Assembly: GCA_022447665.1 (NCBI GenBank)
Contig: JAKVAQ010000030.1
Location: 1-62,291, forward strand
Origin: Crocinitomicaceae bacterium
GTDB taxonomy: Bacteria; Bacteroidota; Bacteroidia; Flavobacteriales_D; Crocinitomicaceae
Length of the DNA stretch: 62,291 nt
Direction: 5' to 3'
Both the position numbers and the translations under genes were made by a program. This document shows positions 34,148 through 43,148 of the stretch, piece by piece (position 1 is the stretch's first letter; each line of letters opens with the position of its first letter). The notes below the pieces were generated by a model, which searched no databases, had not been told where the DNA came from, and saw only the letters and a list, made by a program, of their open reading frames with translations.

Positions 34148-34794
34148 TGCCAATTATATCTCCTTCAGTACTTTCGTGCGATTTTGCAAACGTTCAACGC
34201 GACGTTGAAATGATTAACGCCTCAGAAGCCGATTGGTTTCATATTGACATCATGGATGGTGTTTTTGTACCGAATATATCATTTGGTTTTCCGGTGTTAA
34301 AAGCTATAGCTAAACACGCTAATAAACCACTAGATTGTCATTTGATGATCGAGAATGTAGATCCTTATATTACTGAATTCGCGAATGCGGGTGCAGATAT
34401 TTTGACAGTACATTATGAGGCTTGTACACATTTGCATCGAACAATCCAAGCTATTAAGGCCGCAGGAATGCAGGCTGGTGTTGCGCTGAATCCTCATACA
34501 TCGGTTAATGTTCTTGAGGAAATACTGCCGGATTTAGATCTTGTTTTAATCATGTCAGTAAATCCAGGTTTTGGAGGTCAGAAATTTATAGATTCTGCAG
34601 TAGAGAAGGTTGCGAAACTTGCAGCGTTGAAAGCCAAGCTAAATCCTTCTTTAGTAATTGAAGTAGATGGCGGCGTAAACTTAGATACTGGCGACAAGCT
34701 TGTAAACGCTGGTGCAAACGCCTTAGTTGCAGGCAGTTTTGTATTCAAATCAGAAAAACCTACACAAACTATTTCAGATTTAAAGAAGCTGTAA
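34147..34794 (+). CDS. rpe: ribulose-phosphate 3-epimerase
   Basis: Interconverts ribulose-5-P and xylulose-5-P in the pentose phosphate pathway. 215-residue TIM barrel with SPSVLSCDFAN, FHIDIMDGVFVPN, DCHLMI, MSVNPGFGGQKF and EVDGGVN. Translation is coupled to gcvT by TAATG; the pairing with a folate enzyme looks accidental in function but is tight. Confidence 0.96.
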   Translation: MPIISPSVLSCDFANVQRDVEMINASEADWFHIDIMDGVFVPNISFGFPVLKAIAKHANKPLDCHLMIENVDPYITEFANAGADILTVHYEACTHLHRTIQAIKAAGMQAGVALNPHTSVNVLEEILPDLDLVLIMSVNPGFGGQKFIDSAVEKVAKLAALKAKLNPSLVIEVDGGVNLDTGDKLVNAGANALVAGSFVFKSEKPTQTISDLKKL

Positions 34795-34849
34795 TTATGG
34801 AATCCTAAAGGATCCTGCATCGAATTTAAGAACCATTAAATTTCGATGT

Positions 34850-35542
34850 ATGAACTCAAGATTTTACCTTTTCGCTTTTCTTTTCTTTTCAACTCCTTCC
34901 TTTTCACAAGATTCGGATGAACATTCGCCATTGACTAAAGTCGAAGGTTTTGGAAAAATACTTGAATCTCCAGCACTTTCCCTTAAGCCGTTTCAAACCT
35001 ATAATATCTCAGAAAATGAGTCTATTTTAGAGGAAGAGACGTTAGAATACCTAGTACCCGCTTTAGATCCAGACGAAGGGATGCATCAATCCGAATATGT
35101 TCCTAGCGAGAGCGAAATATCAAGAGAACTAAACCCAGTAGATATTGTTGCCTACCCCGTTTGGATTTGCAGGAGAAATTGTGGATGCTCCGGATGTTCT
35201 TTCGGAATTACTGAGCAACGCATCATCGCGGCAGACTCTATTAACGAATCCTTATTGCCTGAGCCGATTCTTAATGATCCGTATAAATTTGAACCAATCG
35301 TATTTCCTAATCCAGCAAATGATTATGCCAAGTTAGCTTTTGAGGTAGAAAAAGAACAAATCTTTAGTATTTACCTTTTTAACTCATCAGGCCAACTTGT
35401 AGAGACAGTTCATAGTGGTATACTAAACAAAGGTAGACACTTATTCGAACTAGATTTAACTGAATACCAGAGTGGTACATCTATTGTTCAAGTAATTGGT
35501 GAAGAACAAAAGGAGACTTTGAAACTAATAAAGGTAAATTAA
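34850..35542 (+). CDS. T9SS type A cargo, small, Cys-cluster
   Basis: 230 residues: signal peptide MNSRFYLFAFLFFSTPSFSQ, an acidic low-complexity region, a tight cysteine cluster CRRNCGCSGC (C107, C111, C113, C116), then a T9SS type A sorting domain (about 148-230) starting IVFPNPANDYAKLAF and ending ETLKLIKVN. The sorting domain is close to those of the next two proteins (SGQLVETVHSGILNKGRHLFELDL), pointing to local duplication. Cargo would be moved across the outer membrane and processed; function of the cysteine cluster is unknown. Confidence 0.75.
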   Translation: MNSRFYLFAFLFFSTPSFSQDSDEHSPLTKVEGFGKILESPALSLKPFQTYNISENESILEEETLEYLVPALDPDEGMHQSEYVPSESEISRELNPVDIVAYPVWICRRNCGCSGCSFGITEQRIIAADSINESLLPEPILNDPYKFEPIVFPNPANDYAKLAFEVEKEQIFSIYLFNSSGQLVETVHSGILNKGRHLFELDLTEYQSGTSIVQVIGEEQKETLKLIKVN

Positions 35543-35545
35543 TCT

Positions 35546-35570
35546 GAACCTTTTGATATAGGTGTTGTAC
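35546..35570 (+). promoter_or_regulatory. two-box promoter-like element, copy 1
   Basis: GAACCTTTT (35546-35554) and GTTGTAC (35564-35570) with 13 bases between GAACC and GTTGTAC, 20 bases before the ATG at 35591. The next gene has the same boxes at the same spacing. A -35 of GAACC type plus a -10 containing GTAC suggests an ECF sigma factor, not the TAnnTTTG primary promoter. Confidence 0.55.
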
Positions 35571-35590
35571 CCTTCTCAAACTAACGCATT

Positions 35591-36505
35591 ATGATCGCAA
35601 TTCCAGACCCTTGTAATGAGGATTTCTCAAAAATGAATAAAACTGAAAGGGGTGCTTTCTGCAGTAAATGTAGCACTGACACCTTTGATTTCAGAAAACT
35701 CAGCAACCCGGAAATTTTAAGGCTTATAGCTAAGAACAAAGGCGAAAAAATGTGTGGTCAATTCACTAGTCGGCAACTCTATGAATTAAACTTAGGTTTT
35801 GAAGAATGGAGAAAGCAGACTCCACGTACCTTTCGTAGCAAATTTATTTTCGCTGTTTTAATTGGGTTTGGTTTGACCTTATTTAGTTGCACGCAAGAAC
35901 GAGATTTAGTTGAACAAGAATTAAGTGCAATTGAAGAAATTGTAGAAGTAATTCCTAAAATCAATTATATCAACCAAGAAACTAGTGTATCGGAACTGGA
36001 TCTTACCAATTATGTTGACTCTATGCATTTACCCCCGATTCCAGAATTTGAAGTTAATGGTGGTTTAGAATTATATGAATTAGGGGGTGATATGATCATT
36101 GAAGAGGTTTATGAGCACCCTAGGGATTGGGTTACTGGAGGTATTCCTGCTATTTCTCATGAATTTATTGAATACGCAGAGATAATAACGGTTGAAATGA
36201 AAGATACCATTGAAGAAACGATTCTGCCAGAACCTATTCAAGCAATAGAGTTTACGAGCAAAGTATATCCGAATCCTTCTAAAGGACTATCAACGCTTGA
36301 AATTGAGATTAAAGAGGCTGATGAATTTCAAATAGATATCTACAATGCAAACGGCTCGTTTGTACAAAACATCTATTCTGGAGAGTTGAACGAAGGAAGA
36401 CAACGATTTGAAATCGACTTGAGTTATGCTAATTCTGGCATGTATTTGGTTCGTCTTAGTTCAAGCTCCCAAAGCGAGACGTTGAAACTTCAGCGTGTGA
36501 ACTAA
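35591..36505 (+). CDS. four-Cys domain protein with internal signal and T9SS tail, paralogue 1
   Basis: 304 residues. An N-terminal domain without signal peptide has C8, C24, C27 and C55 (C-x15-C-x2-C-x27-C; GAFCSKCSTD), the look of a zinc- or disulfide-stabilised domain. Then an Arg/Lys-flanked hydrophobic segment (84-100) ending FSC, which resembles a lipobox. A long acidic region follows, and the last 80 residues form a T9SS type A sorting domain (KVYPNPSKGLSTL, ending ETLKLQRVN). The order, Cys domain before the export signal, is odd for secreted cargo. The next gene is a clear paralogue. Function unknown. Confidence 0.7.
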   Translation: MIAIPDPCNEDFSKMNKTERGAFCSKCSTDTFDFRKLSNPEILRLIAKNKGEKMCGQFTSRQLYELNLGFEEWRKQTPRTFRSKFIFAVLIGFGLTLFSCTQERDLVEQELSAIEEIVEVIPKINYINQETSVSELDLTNYVDSMHLPPIPEFEVNGGLELYELGGDMIIEEVYEHPRDWVTGGIPAISHEFIEYAEIITVEMKDTIEETILPEPIQAIEFTSKVYPNPSKGLSTLEIEIKEADEFQIDIYNANGSFVQNIYSGELNEGRQRFEIDLSYANSGMYLVRLSSSSQSETLKLQRVN

Positions 36506-36509
36506 AAAT

Positions 36510-36534
36510 GAACCTTTCAAAATTAAGGTTGTAC
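36510..36534 (+). promoter_or_regulatory. two-box promoter-like element, copy 2
   Basis: GAACCTTT (36510-36517) and GTTGTAC (36528-36534), again with 13 bases between GAACC and GTTGTAC and 19 bases before the ATG at 36554. The intervening bases differ from copy 1, so only the two boxes are conserved. Confidence 0.55.
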
Positions 36535-36553
36535 AGAAACAAAAAACAAAGCT

Positions 36554-37513
36554 ATGCATACTGTTAAGATTCCTGAGCCATGCCATGAAAATTGGAACGA
36601 GATGACACCAACCCAAAAAGGAGCATTTTGCCAAAAATGCGCTATTGATGTCGTTGATTTCAGTAAAATGTCCAACGAAGAAGTGAAGAGAACGCTCTCA
36701 GAAAAGAAAGGACAGCATTTGTGCGGAAGATTCGAGAATGATCAACTAAATGATTATAACGCAGAACAACGCTGGATGAAAAACGGCTCATGGAAAGTGT
36801 ATTTAAGCAAATTTGTAGCTGCTCTAGTGTTAGGTTTTGGTATGTCACTATTCAATGGTTTAAATGCTCAAGAACATGAAAACTATAAATACAGAACATT
36901 AGGCATGGTGGTTCATATTGAAGAACCTGTTGAAGAAGATTCAATTTTTGTGGAGGACATTAAGATTGTAGAAGACAGCATATACGAAAAAGTTTGTGAA
37001 AAAGACGAAGAGTTAATTCATAAAAAGGGTAAAGTAAAAGTCGTAGAAGCTGAGCCAGAGGAAGAAATTCATACCAAGGGTGAAATATTAATTGTTGACA
37101 CGAGCGCCGTAGAGGAAATAGAAGAGCCAGTAGAACTTGAAAAACCTACTGAAATAATTGCTCCACGATATAGGATTGGTGATAGAGCAAATACTACGAA
37201 AAAGCCAATGAAAACTGTGAAGTTGGAAATGAATCCAACACCAATATCCAATGCTCAGTATACATCTACAATATTTCCTAACCCAACCAGCAACTCATCT
37301 GAATTAGTTGTTAGTACTGATATTAATCAAAATTTTGATATAGTTTTATTCGGATCAAATGGACAAATCATTTCTGAAATCTTCTCAGGAGAAATTTTAG
37401 CCGGTGAACAACGTTTCACAATCGACTTAAATACCTTTGCTACAGGAATTTACTTTGTGCAGCTAGTGTCTGCGAAAGGCTCAGAAATCATAAAGATTCA
37501 AAAAGTGGATTAG
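36554..37513 (+). CDS. four-Cys domain protein with internal signal and T9SS tail, paralogue 2
   Basis: 319 residues. The N-terminal domain has C10, C26, C29 and C57, the same C-x15-C-x2-C-x27-C spacing as paralogue 1, with IPEPCHENWNEM, GAFCQKC and VDFSKMSNEEVKRTL. The hydrophobic segment (86-100, SKFVAALVLGFGMSLF) ends NGLNA-Q, a good signal peptidase I site. A Glu/Lys-rich region and a type A sorting domain (TIFPNPTSNSSEL, ending EIIKIQKVD) complete it. I recall this Cys domain in other Flavobacteriia proteins without assigned function. Confidence 0.7.
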   Translation: MHTVKIPEPCHENWNEMTPTQKGAFCQKCAIDVVDFSKMSNEEVKRTLSEKKGQHLCGRFENDQLNDYNAEQRWMKNGSWKVYLSKFVAALVLGFGMSLFNGLNAQEHENYKYRTLGMVVHIEEPVEEDSIFVEDIKIVEDSIYEKVCEKDEELIHKKGKVKVVEAEPEEEIHTKGEILIVDTSAVEEIEEPVELEKPTEIIAPRYRIGDRANTTKKPMKTVKLEMNPTPISNAQYTSTIFPNPTSNSSELVVSTDINQNFDIVLFGSNGQIISEIFSGEILAGEQRFTIDLNTFATGIYFVQLVSAKGSEIIKIQKVD

Positions 37514-37563
37514 AAAACAATCCTTTTCTTTTTTTTTGCGTAATAGTAGATAAGAGATTACTT

Positions 37564-39438
37564 GTGCTACGATTACCAAAACATAATACCCCAAGAGGGT
37601 TCGTATTACTTGCCGATGTTTTCATCGTTATTTTCGCTTTGCTATTCGCTTATTTAGTGAGGTTCGATAGTTCTGCAATTCCCTTTGAAGAAGAGCTAGA
37701 AATATTTAAAACTGGACTTCCTTTCTTTATTGCGTTTAGAATTGCTGGCTTTCTAATATTTCGCTCGTATCAGGGCATAATAAGACACACAAGTTACGAG
37801 GATGTAAAAAGGGTCTTCCTTGCTTTGTCAACAGGTAGTGTGCTTCTTGGAATCACTTCTTTCATAAAATACATTTGGTTTGATGATTTCTTCCTTTTCC
37901 CCAATTCGATATTGGCAGTGGAGTTTATCATGTCAATCTTTCTTTTATTGATGTTTCGATTCACCATTAAGATTATCTATGTGGAGAATTCAAAGGTTAG
38001 AAAGAATCAAGCACCTACATTAATATACGGTTCCGGTACTTATGGTTTAATTACAAAGCATACGCTTGAAAAAGAACTTGGATTAGGAAACAAAATTTTT
38101 GGTTTCATTGATGATGATAAACGAAAAGCAGGTAAGCTGCTTGAAGGGGTAAAGATTTATCATCCTGATTCACTCGAAAAACTAATCAAGCATAAAAACA
38201 TAAAAAAACTCATTGTTGCTATAAAAAATCCATCCAAGGGAAACAAAAGAGCTGTCGTAAATATATGTCTTGAAAATAATGTTGAAGTACTCAATGTTCC
38301 ATCACCCGATGAATGGATTAATGGTGAGTTTTCTTCGAAACAAATTAAACCTGTTCGAATTGAAGATCTATTGGGAAGAGAAGTGATCGATATACATCAT
38401 GATGGTATTACAGAAGAATTCAACAATAAAGTAATTCTTGTAACAGGTGCAGCAGGAAGTATTGGTAGTGAATTGGTCAAACAACTTATAGAGCACAGCC
38501 CTAGAAAAGTTATTATGCTAGATCAGGCGGAATCGCCACTTTATGATTTGCAAGTTAAACTGAGGGAGAATAAAACATTATCAGGAACCGAGACTGTGAT
38601 TGCTGATATTTCCAATTACCAGCGGATGAAAAACGTTTTCAAAACGTTCAATCCTGACATCGTATTCCACGCTGCTGCGTACAAACACGTGCCTTTGATG
38701 GAGGACAACCCTTCGGAAGCTTTACAGACCAATGTAAATGGCACAAAGAACCTTGTAGACCTTTCAATTGATTATAAAGTTGAGAAGTTTATTATGGTCT
38801 CTACTGATAAAGCCGTGAACCCTACCAATGTAATGGGATGCTCTAAGCGTATTGCTGAAATCTACGCACAAAGTTCAAATGCCTTTGGAAGAACTAAGTT
38901 TATTACAACGAGATTTGGAAATGTACTCGGATCAAATGGATCTGTTATTCCATTATTCAAAAGTCAAATTGAAGCAGGCGGGCCACTGACAGTTACGCAC
39001 AGAGAAATCACACGTTATTTTATGACCATACCAGAAGCTTGCCAATTAGTATTGGAAGCTGGTATCATGGGACAAGGTGGAGAAATATTTGTTTTTGATA
39101 TGGGCGAGTCAGTTAAGATTTATGACTTGGCTGTAAAAATGATTGGCTTAAGTGGTTTAAAACTTGGCGAAGACATTAATATTAAAATAACGGGGTTAAG
39201 ACCTGGCGAAAAATTATACGAAGAACTACTTACAACAGAAGAAAACACCTTGCCTACTCACCATCCACAAATCATGATTGCAAAGGTAAAAGAGTATGAT
39301 TATGGTGATATTACTTCTCAGATTGAAGGCCTTACTGAACTTTATGATGCTCAAAATAATACCAAGATTGTTCAATGCATGAAGAGTATTGTACCTGAAT
39401 ACAAGAGTAATAATTCAGTCTTCGAAAAACTCGATTAA
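37564..39438 (+). CDS. CapD/FlaA1-type membrane nucleoside-diphosphate-sugar 4,6-dehydratase
   Basis: 624 residues: four N-terminal membrane segments (to about 150), a Rossmann-like CoA-binding domain (YGSGTYGL, FGFIDDD), then the SDR dehydratase domain with GAAGSIGSEL (295-304) and catalytic D415, K416, M424 and K428 (STDKAVNPTNVMGCSK). The Met in the Tyr position is normal for the PglF/WbpM/FlaA1 subgroup, which makes UDP-4-keto-6-deoxy-GlcNAc for surface glycans. Starts at GTG. Alone here; no polysaccharide cluster adjoins. The thioesterase overlaps its stop by one base. Confidence 0.9.
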   Translation: MLRLPKHNTPRGFVLLADVFIVIFALLFAYLVRFDSSAIPFEEELEIFKTGLPFFIAFRIAGFLIFRSYQGIIRHTSYEDVKRVFLALSTGSVLLGITSFIKYIWFDDFFLFPNSILAVEFIMSIFLLLMFRFTIKIIYVENSKVRKNQAPTLIYGSGTYGLITKHTLEKELGLGNKIFGFIDDDKRKAGKLLEGVKIYHPDSLEKLIKHKNIKKLIVAIKNPSKGNKRAVVNICLENNVEVLNVPSPDEWINGEFSSKQIKPVRIEDLLGREVIDIHHDGITEEFNNKVILVTGAAGSIGSELVKQLIEHSPRKVIMLDQAESPLYDLQVKLRENKTLSGTETVIADISNYQRMKNVFKTFNPDIVFHAAAYKHVPLMEDNPSEALQTNVNGTKNLVDLSIDYKVEKFIMVSTDKAVNPTNVMGCSKRIAEIYAQSSNAFGRTKFITTRFGNVLGSNGSVIPLFKSQIEAGGPLTVTHREITRYFMTIPEACQLVLEAGIMGQGGEIFVFDMGESVKIYDLAVKMIGLSGLKLGEDINIKITGLRPGEKLYEELLTTEENTLPTHHPQIMIAKVKEYDYGDITSQIEGLTELYDAQNNTKIVQCMKSIVPEYKSNNSVFEKLD

Positions 39439-39842
39439 TGATATCTACCCCTATTCAAATTAGATTTGCTGATTGTGATATGGCGAGTCATGTCCATAAT
39501 GCGGCTTATCTCCATTATTTTGAGCAAGCTCGTATGAATTTCTTCGTTTCTGAGCTAAAAGACGAATGGGATTGGAAAAGAACAGGTTTTATCCTCAAAA
39601 AAAATATTGTTGAGTACCACTCTCCTACTCGATTAGAAGATGCAATCCATGTTGAAACATATTGCAGTCATATAGGGAATAAAAGCTTCACTTTAAGTTA
39701 CTCATTAAGAGACAGCAAGGGAAACTTGAAGGCATCAGGTGAAAGCATAGTGGTATGTTTTGATTACCTCAGTAACAACACTATTGAAATACCAGAGACA
39801 TTATTGGGAATTCTTCAAAAACACCCGCTACAAAACTCTTAA
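39438..39842 (+). CDS. acyl-CoA thioesterase, 4HBT/hotdog fold
   Basis: 134 residues, single hotdog domain. The opening IQIRFADCDMASHVHNAAYLHYFEQARMNFF has the DxxxHxHNxxYxxYFEQAR signature of YbgC/FadM-type thioesterases, with the catalytic Asp in CDM. Hydrolyses an acyl-CoA; substrate unknown. Start overlaps the stop of the sugar dehydratase (TAATG); its 3' end overlaps the convergent gene by 4 bases. Confidence 0.85.
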   Translation: MISTPIQIRFADCDMASHVHNAAYLHYFEQARMNFFVSELKDEWDWKRTGFILKKNIVEYHSPTRLEDAIHVETYCSHIGNKSFTLSYSLRDSKGNLKASGESIVVCFDYLSNNTIEIPETLLGILQKHPLQNS

Positions 39843-41401
39843 AGCTTAACTACACCAATTTTCTCCTTCTTCTTTGAACGAGCATAAAAATATAGCTCCT
39901 TTGAATCAAATGCAGCGAAATGAGCTTTAGGTACAACTAACATAGCAATATCCTTACCCGAAAATAATTTGGCTTTCTTTTTATCTCCTCTCAAGTATTC
40001 GATTTTCACGATTGACACAACATTTTTCTTTCCTTTGGTAAAGCTCGTTTTAAATGTTTCTCCACCAACTACATTACCCTTAGTATAGTTCTTAAGATTA
40101 TCATTGAACATGATGTAAAGTGCATCATCATCTGGATAAAAAGCATAAGAAGAATAGTAACCTCCATCATTTGTTGAAGCCTGTTCTTTCTGAACTTTAG
40201 TATTCCATAAAATCTCCCCTTTTGCATCCACACGCACCACTATAACATGGTTATAATTATAAATATCCTTAGTTTGAATATTTCCATTTTGGTCAGTATA
40301 CGTGACAGTGGTAATATAAAACTGTTCGGCTATTAGTATGCTCGAATTGTCTGGAAGTGTAACGAGGTTTCTAATTTCATAATCCTCCAATATCGGATCC
40401 TTACCTTTATCTTTTTTACGGTCTGCTTTATTCTTTTCTCGATTCGACCAGCCGTCAGTAATAAAATCTGAATCAAAAGGTTTATAGCTTTCTTTTACCC
40501 ATTCTTTTGTTGTGACATCCAACCTAGCATAAAAGGAGCCTAGCACTCCTCTACCCTTCTCATCACCATATAAACCTGCACAGATTAATTGATTCTTTTC
40601 ATTCGATATGAACGTATAGTCAACTATTCGCTTGCCAGGAAGCTTAAATTTATTCTTGATTAAACTGCCATCAGGCATTACCTGAAAAAAGAGCTGATCA
40701 AAATCTTTAGCTCCTCCCAACATTCCTCTTTCAGTGACTTGTCTGGCAGATAAAAAAAGATCTCCATTATCCGATAAATGTTTATTCAATAATTCGATAT
40801 CACGATCAGTTTCTTGCAGCTGATAATCTTTTTGGTTTATCTTTTTTAGGTCTTTATCGAATATAGCTGCTGCAAACTTTTCTGGTTCGTTTCTTTCATA
40901 CGGTAAATTATAAAATACAGCAAAGTATTCTTGATCTTGAGATTCAATAAACTCAAAATTACCCGAGCTAGAAAACAGTTTCTTCTCTCTCTGAAAGCTA
41001 GCAATATCGACCTTCATTTTTGAATACTCTAAATCCTTAGTAATCGTCTGAAAATAATAACTAGTAATGCCTGATTTCCTGTCCGTGTCATTAATAAAGA
41101 CAAGAATTTGATCATTGATGAAAGCGATTCGACTAATTGAAGCATTTCCGTCTAGTACTTCGATTTCCTTTTGAATTGATAAATCATCGCGATTTACCAT
41201 TAGAATATAAGGTTGCAAGCCTTTTCCGAAGGTAAATTTCTCTTTGAAATAATAGAGCTTATCGTCAATTACTCCTAGAAATTCAACCAGAATTCTTTTT
41301 TTCGTTTTTTCTTCTTCTCCAAACTTAACTTTATATCCGCTTACTTGAGCAGATGCATTTGTTACTAGAAATAGAACAAGAATTGATAATACTGTTTTCA
41401 T
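39839..41401 (-). CDS. secreted protein, unknown function
   Basis: 520 residues from ATG 41401 (MKTVLSILVLFLVTNASAQ, signal peptide with ASA-Q site); the frame runs 15 codons further upstream without a signal. The body is repeating beta strands with charged linkers (DRKKDKGKDPILEDYEIR) and phrases such as DDALYIMFNDNLKNY, suggestive of a beta-propeller-like, non-enzymatic fold. No known family identified. Transcribed alone between convergent and divergent neighbours. Confidence 0.65.
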   Translation of the reverse strand: MKTVLSILVLFLVTNASAQVSGYKVKFGEEEKTKKRILVEFLGVIDDKLYYFKEKFTFGKGLQPYILMVNRDDLSIQKEIEVLDGNASISRIAFINDQILVFINDTDRKSGITSYYFQTITKDLEYSKMKVDIASFQREKKLFSSSGNFEFIESQDQEYFAVFYNLPYERNEPEKFAAAIFDKDLKKINQKDYQLQETDRDIELLNKHLSDNGDLFLSARQVTERGMLGGAKDFDQLFFQVMPDGSLIKNKFKLPGKRIVDYTFISNEKNQLICAGLYGDEKGRGVLGSFYARLDVTTKEWVKESYKPFDSDFITDGWSNREKNKADRKKDKGKDPILEDYEIRNLVTLPDNSSILIAEQFYITTVTYTDQNGNIQTKDIYNYNHVIVVRVDAKGEILWNTKVQKEQASTNDGGYYSSYAFYPDDDALYIMFNDNLKNYTKGNVVGGETFKTSFTKGKKNVVSIVKIEYLRGDKKKAKLFSGKDIAMLVVPKAHFAAFDSKELYFYARSKKKEKIGVVKL

Positions 41402-41486
41402 AGGTTTTGTTTGATTAAGATAGTTATAAAACATCGGCATAATCATTGTAAAAGATTATTTATATCTTCAAATTTCAATAGAAATT

Positions 41487-42452
41487 ATGCGCATTTTACT
41501 CTTAACCATCCTAATGTTATCTGGATTAGCTTTCGGACAATCTGGTATACAAACAATTAATAAAGAAAAAGAACAAAAAAAGCCAGCTGCGCCCGTTTGC
41601 AGATCAGCTCGATTTAGAATGATTTCTGATTGTGCTGACTTGGTATATTATGATGAAGATGCTGATGCTGTATTTACCCAGAAAGGGCAGCCATTTAGCG
41701 GTGCATGTAAAACCTGTCATTTTAATGGAAACTTAGAAATGTTCTTGACTTTTGTGAACGGAAAACCTATTGGAACTGACACTATCTATTACCAAAACGG
41801 TCAAATTAATTTGATTAGGAGTCACGATACGGAGGGTTATGGCAAAGAAAATGGTAAATGGATGCTTTACCGTGAAGATGGAAGCTTAAAATGGGAAAAG
41901 AACTTTGTTATGGGAGCGGCTACCGGAGAATTCCGTTTCTATTTTAAAGATTCAACCATCCAAAAAATTGAAGGATGGAAGAACAACCAAATGCACGGCA
42001 AAAAACAAGAATTTTACCCGAACGGTAACATAAAAAAAGAAGTGAACTACAAAAATGGTGTTTGGGATGGAGCATTCAGAACTTATTTCCGAGATGGTAA
42101 AATCGAATCTGAACAGATTTACGCTAATGGTAAAAAAGAAGGTCCTTCAACATATTATTTCAAGGATGGAACTATATTTTACACAGAAAACCATGAAAAT
42201 GGAGAGCTAGAAGGGACTTGTAAGAGATTCTACAATAACGGAAGAAGATGGACCGTAGAAAATTATAAGAAAGGAATGCGTCACGGTCATTTTGAAGAAT
42301 TCTATGATTCGGAAAAGAATACCATTAAGTATGAAGCTGAGTACAAAAAGGATAAGCTAATCGAAGAACACTATTACGACGAGTTTGGCGATGAGACAAC
42401 TGCTCCAGGCGGTTCAGTGGCTGATGAAGACGAAGAAGAAGAGGAAGAATAA
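41487..42452 (+). CDS. MORN_2-repeat protein with signal peptide and acidic tail
   Basis: 321 residues: signal MRILLLTILMLSGLAFGQ, a Cys-containing N-terminal part (VCRSARFRMISDC and CKTCHFNGN), then about eight MORN_2 units (FYPNGNIKKEVNYKNG, TYYFKDGTIFY, FYNNGRRW) and an acidic tail of ten or so Glu/Asp. Unlike 1090-1941 it has no lipobox. Again usually called YwqK antitoxin; no toxin partner is present, so the function is left open. Confidence 0.8.
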   Translation: MRILLLTILMLSGLAFGQSGIQTINKEKEQKKPAAPVCRSARFRMISDCADLVYYDEDADAVFTQKGQPFSGACKTCHFNGNLEMFLTFVNGKPIGTDTIYYQNGQINLIRSHDTEGYGKENGKWMLYREDGSLKWEKNFVMGAATGEFRFYFKDSTIQKIEGWKNNQMHGKKQEFYPNGNIKKEVNYKNGVWDGAFRTYFRDGKIESEQIYANGKKEGPSTYYFKDGTIFYTENHENGELEGTCKRFYNNGRRWTVENYKKGMRHGHFEEFYDSEKNTIKYEAEYKKDKLIEEHYYDEFGDETTAPGGSVADEDEEEEEE

Positions 42453-43148
42453 TTAAGGTGTAGATACCGAAACAGGAATTGTTTTTCCGTTGATATACTT
42501 GTTAGCATTTAATGCAAAGTCACCAATAAAATTGGCCATCTCACCTGCTGAAAGAGGTGCTTTATAACCGGGAAATGCTTCTTCCAACATTTCAGTCTGA
42601 GCTGCACCTATCGCTAAACAATTCACCTGAATATTCAAATCGGCTGTTTCAGCAGCTAAACACTCAGAAAAGCCAGCTACAGCTGACTTACTTGCACTGT
42701 AAACACTTAACCCAGGAAACTTAACGCTTCCTTGAAATCCTCCCATGGAACCTATATTCACAATGTGGCCTCCATCCTTCATTGCCGGTATTACGGCCTT
42801 ACAGGAAGCCATTAAACCAAGCACATTCGTTTGAAAAACTGCTAGCATTTCAGCATCACTAGTTTCAGTCAATGGCTTATTTACCAAATACCCTGCACAG
42901 TTAATAAGGACGTCAACGCTGGAGAAATACTGACTTAATATATTTTCCAATACTTCTCCATAGTTTGGAACTGTTACATCCGCAGCGGCAATATTAATGG
43001 GATGATTAGTTTCTGTATTTTCAAGCGCTCTCAGTTTCTCAATGTTCCTAGAGATAGCCAAAACGTTATGGCTTTCGCTTAACTGAATAGAAATTTCGCG
43101 TCCAATACCTCTACTGGCACCAACTACGACTATATTCTTGGGATTCAT
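42453..43148 (-). CDS. short-chain dehydrogenase/reductase
   Basis: 231-residue SDR with VVGASRGIG (8-16), NCAG, IVNIGSMGG and YSASKSA (catalytic Ser, Tyr, Lys present). Adjoins the PaaE-type reductase without a gap, the start following the latter's stop directly, so the two are probably cotranslated. Substrate unknown. The 3' end directly abuts the MORN gene in convergent orientation. Confidence 0.85.
   Translation of the reverse strand: MNPKNIVVVGASRGIGREISIQLSESHNVLAISRNIEKLRALENTETNHPINIAAADVTVPNYGEVLENILSQYFSSVDVLINCAGYLVNKPLTETSDAEMLAVFQTNVLGLMASCKAVIPAMKDGGHIVNIGSMGGFQGSVKFPGLSVYSASKSAVAGFSECLAAETADLNIQVNCLAIGAAQTEMLEEAFPGYKAPLSAGEMANFIGDFALNANKYINGKTIPVSVSTP

Noticed and set aside
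34830-34834. GAACC box ahead of the first T9SS gene at 34850
   Set aside because: The partner GTTGTAC is absent; the expected position falls on the start codon.
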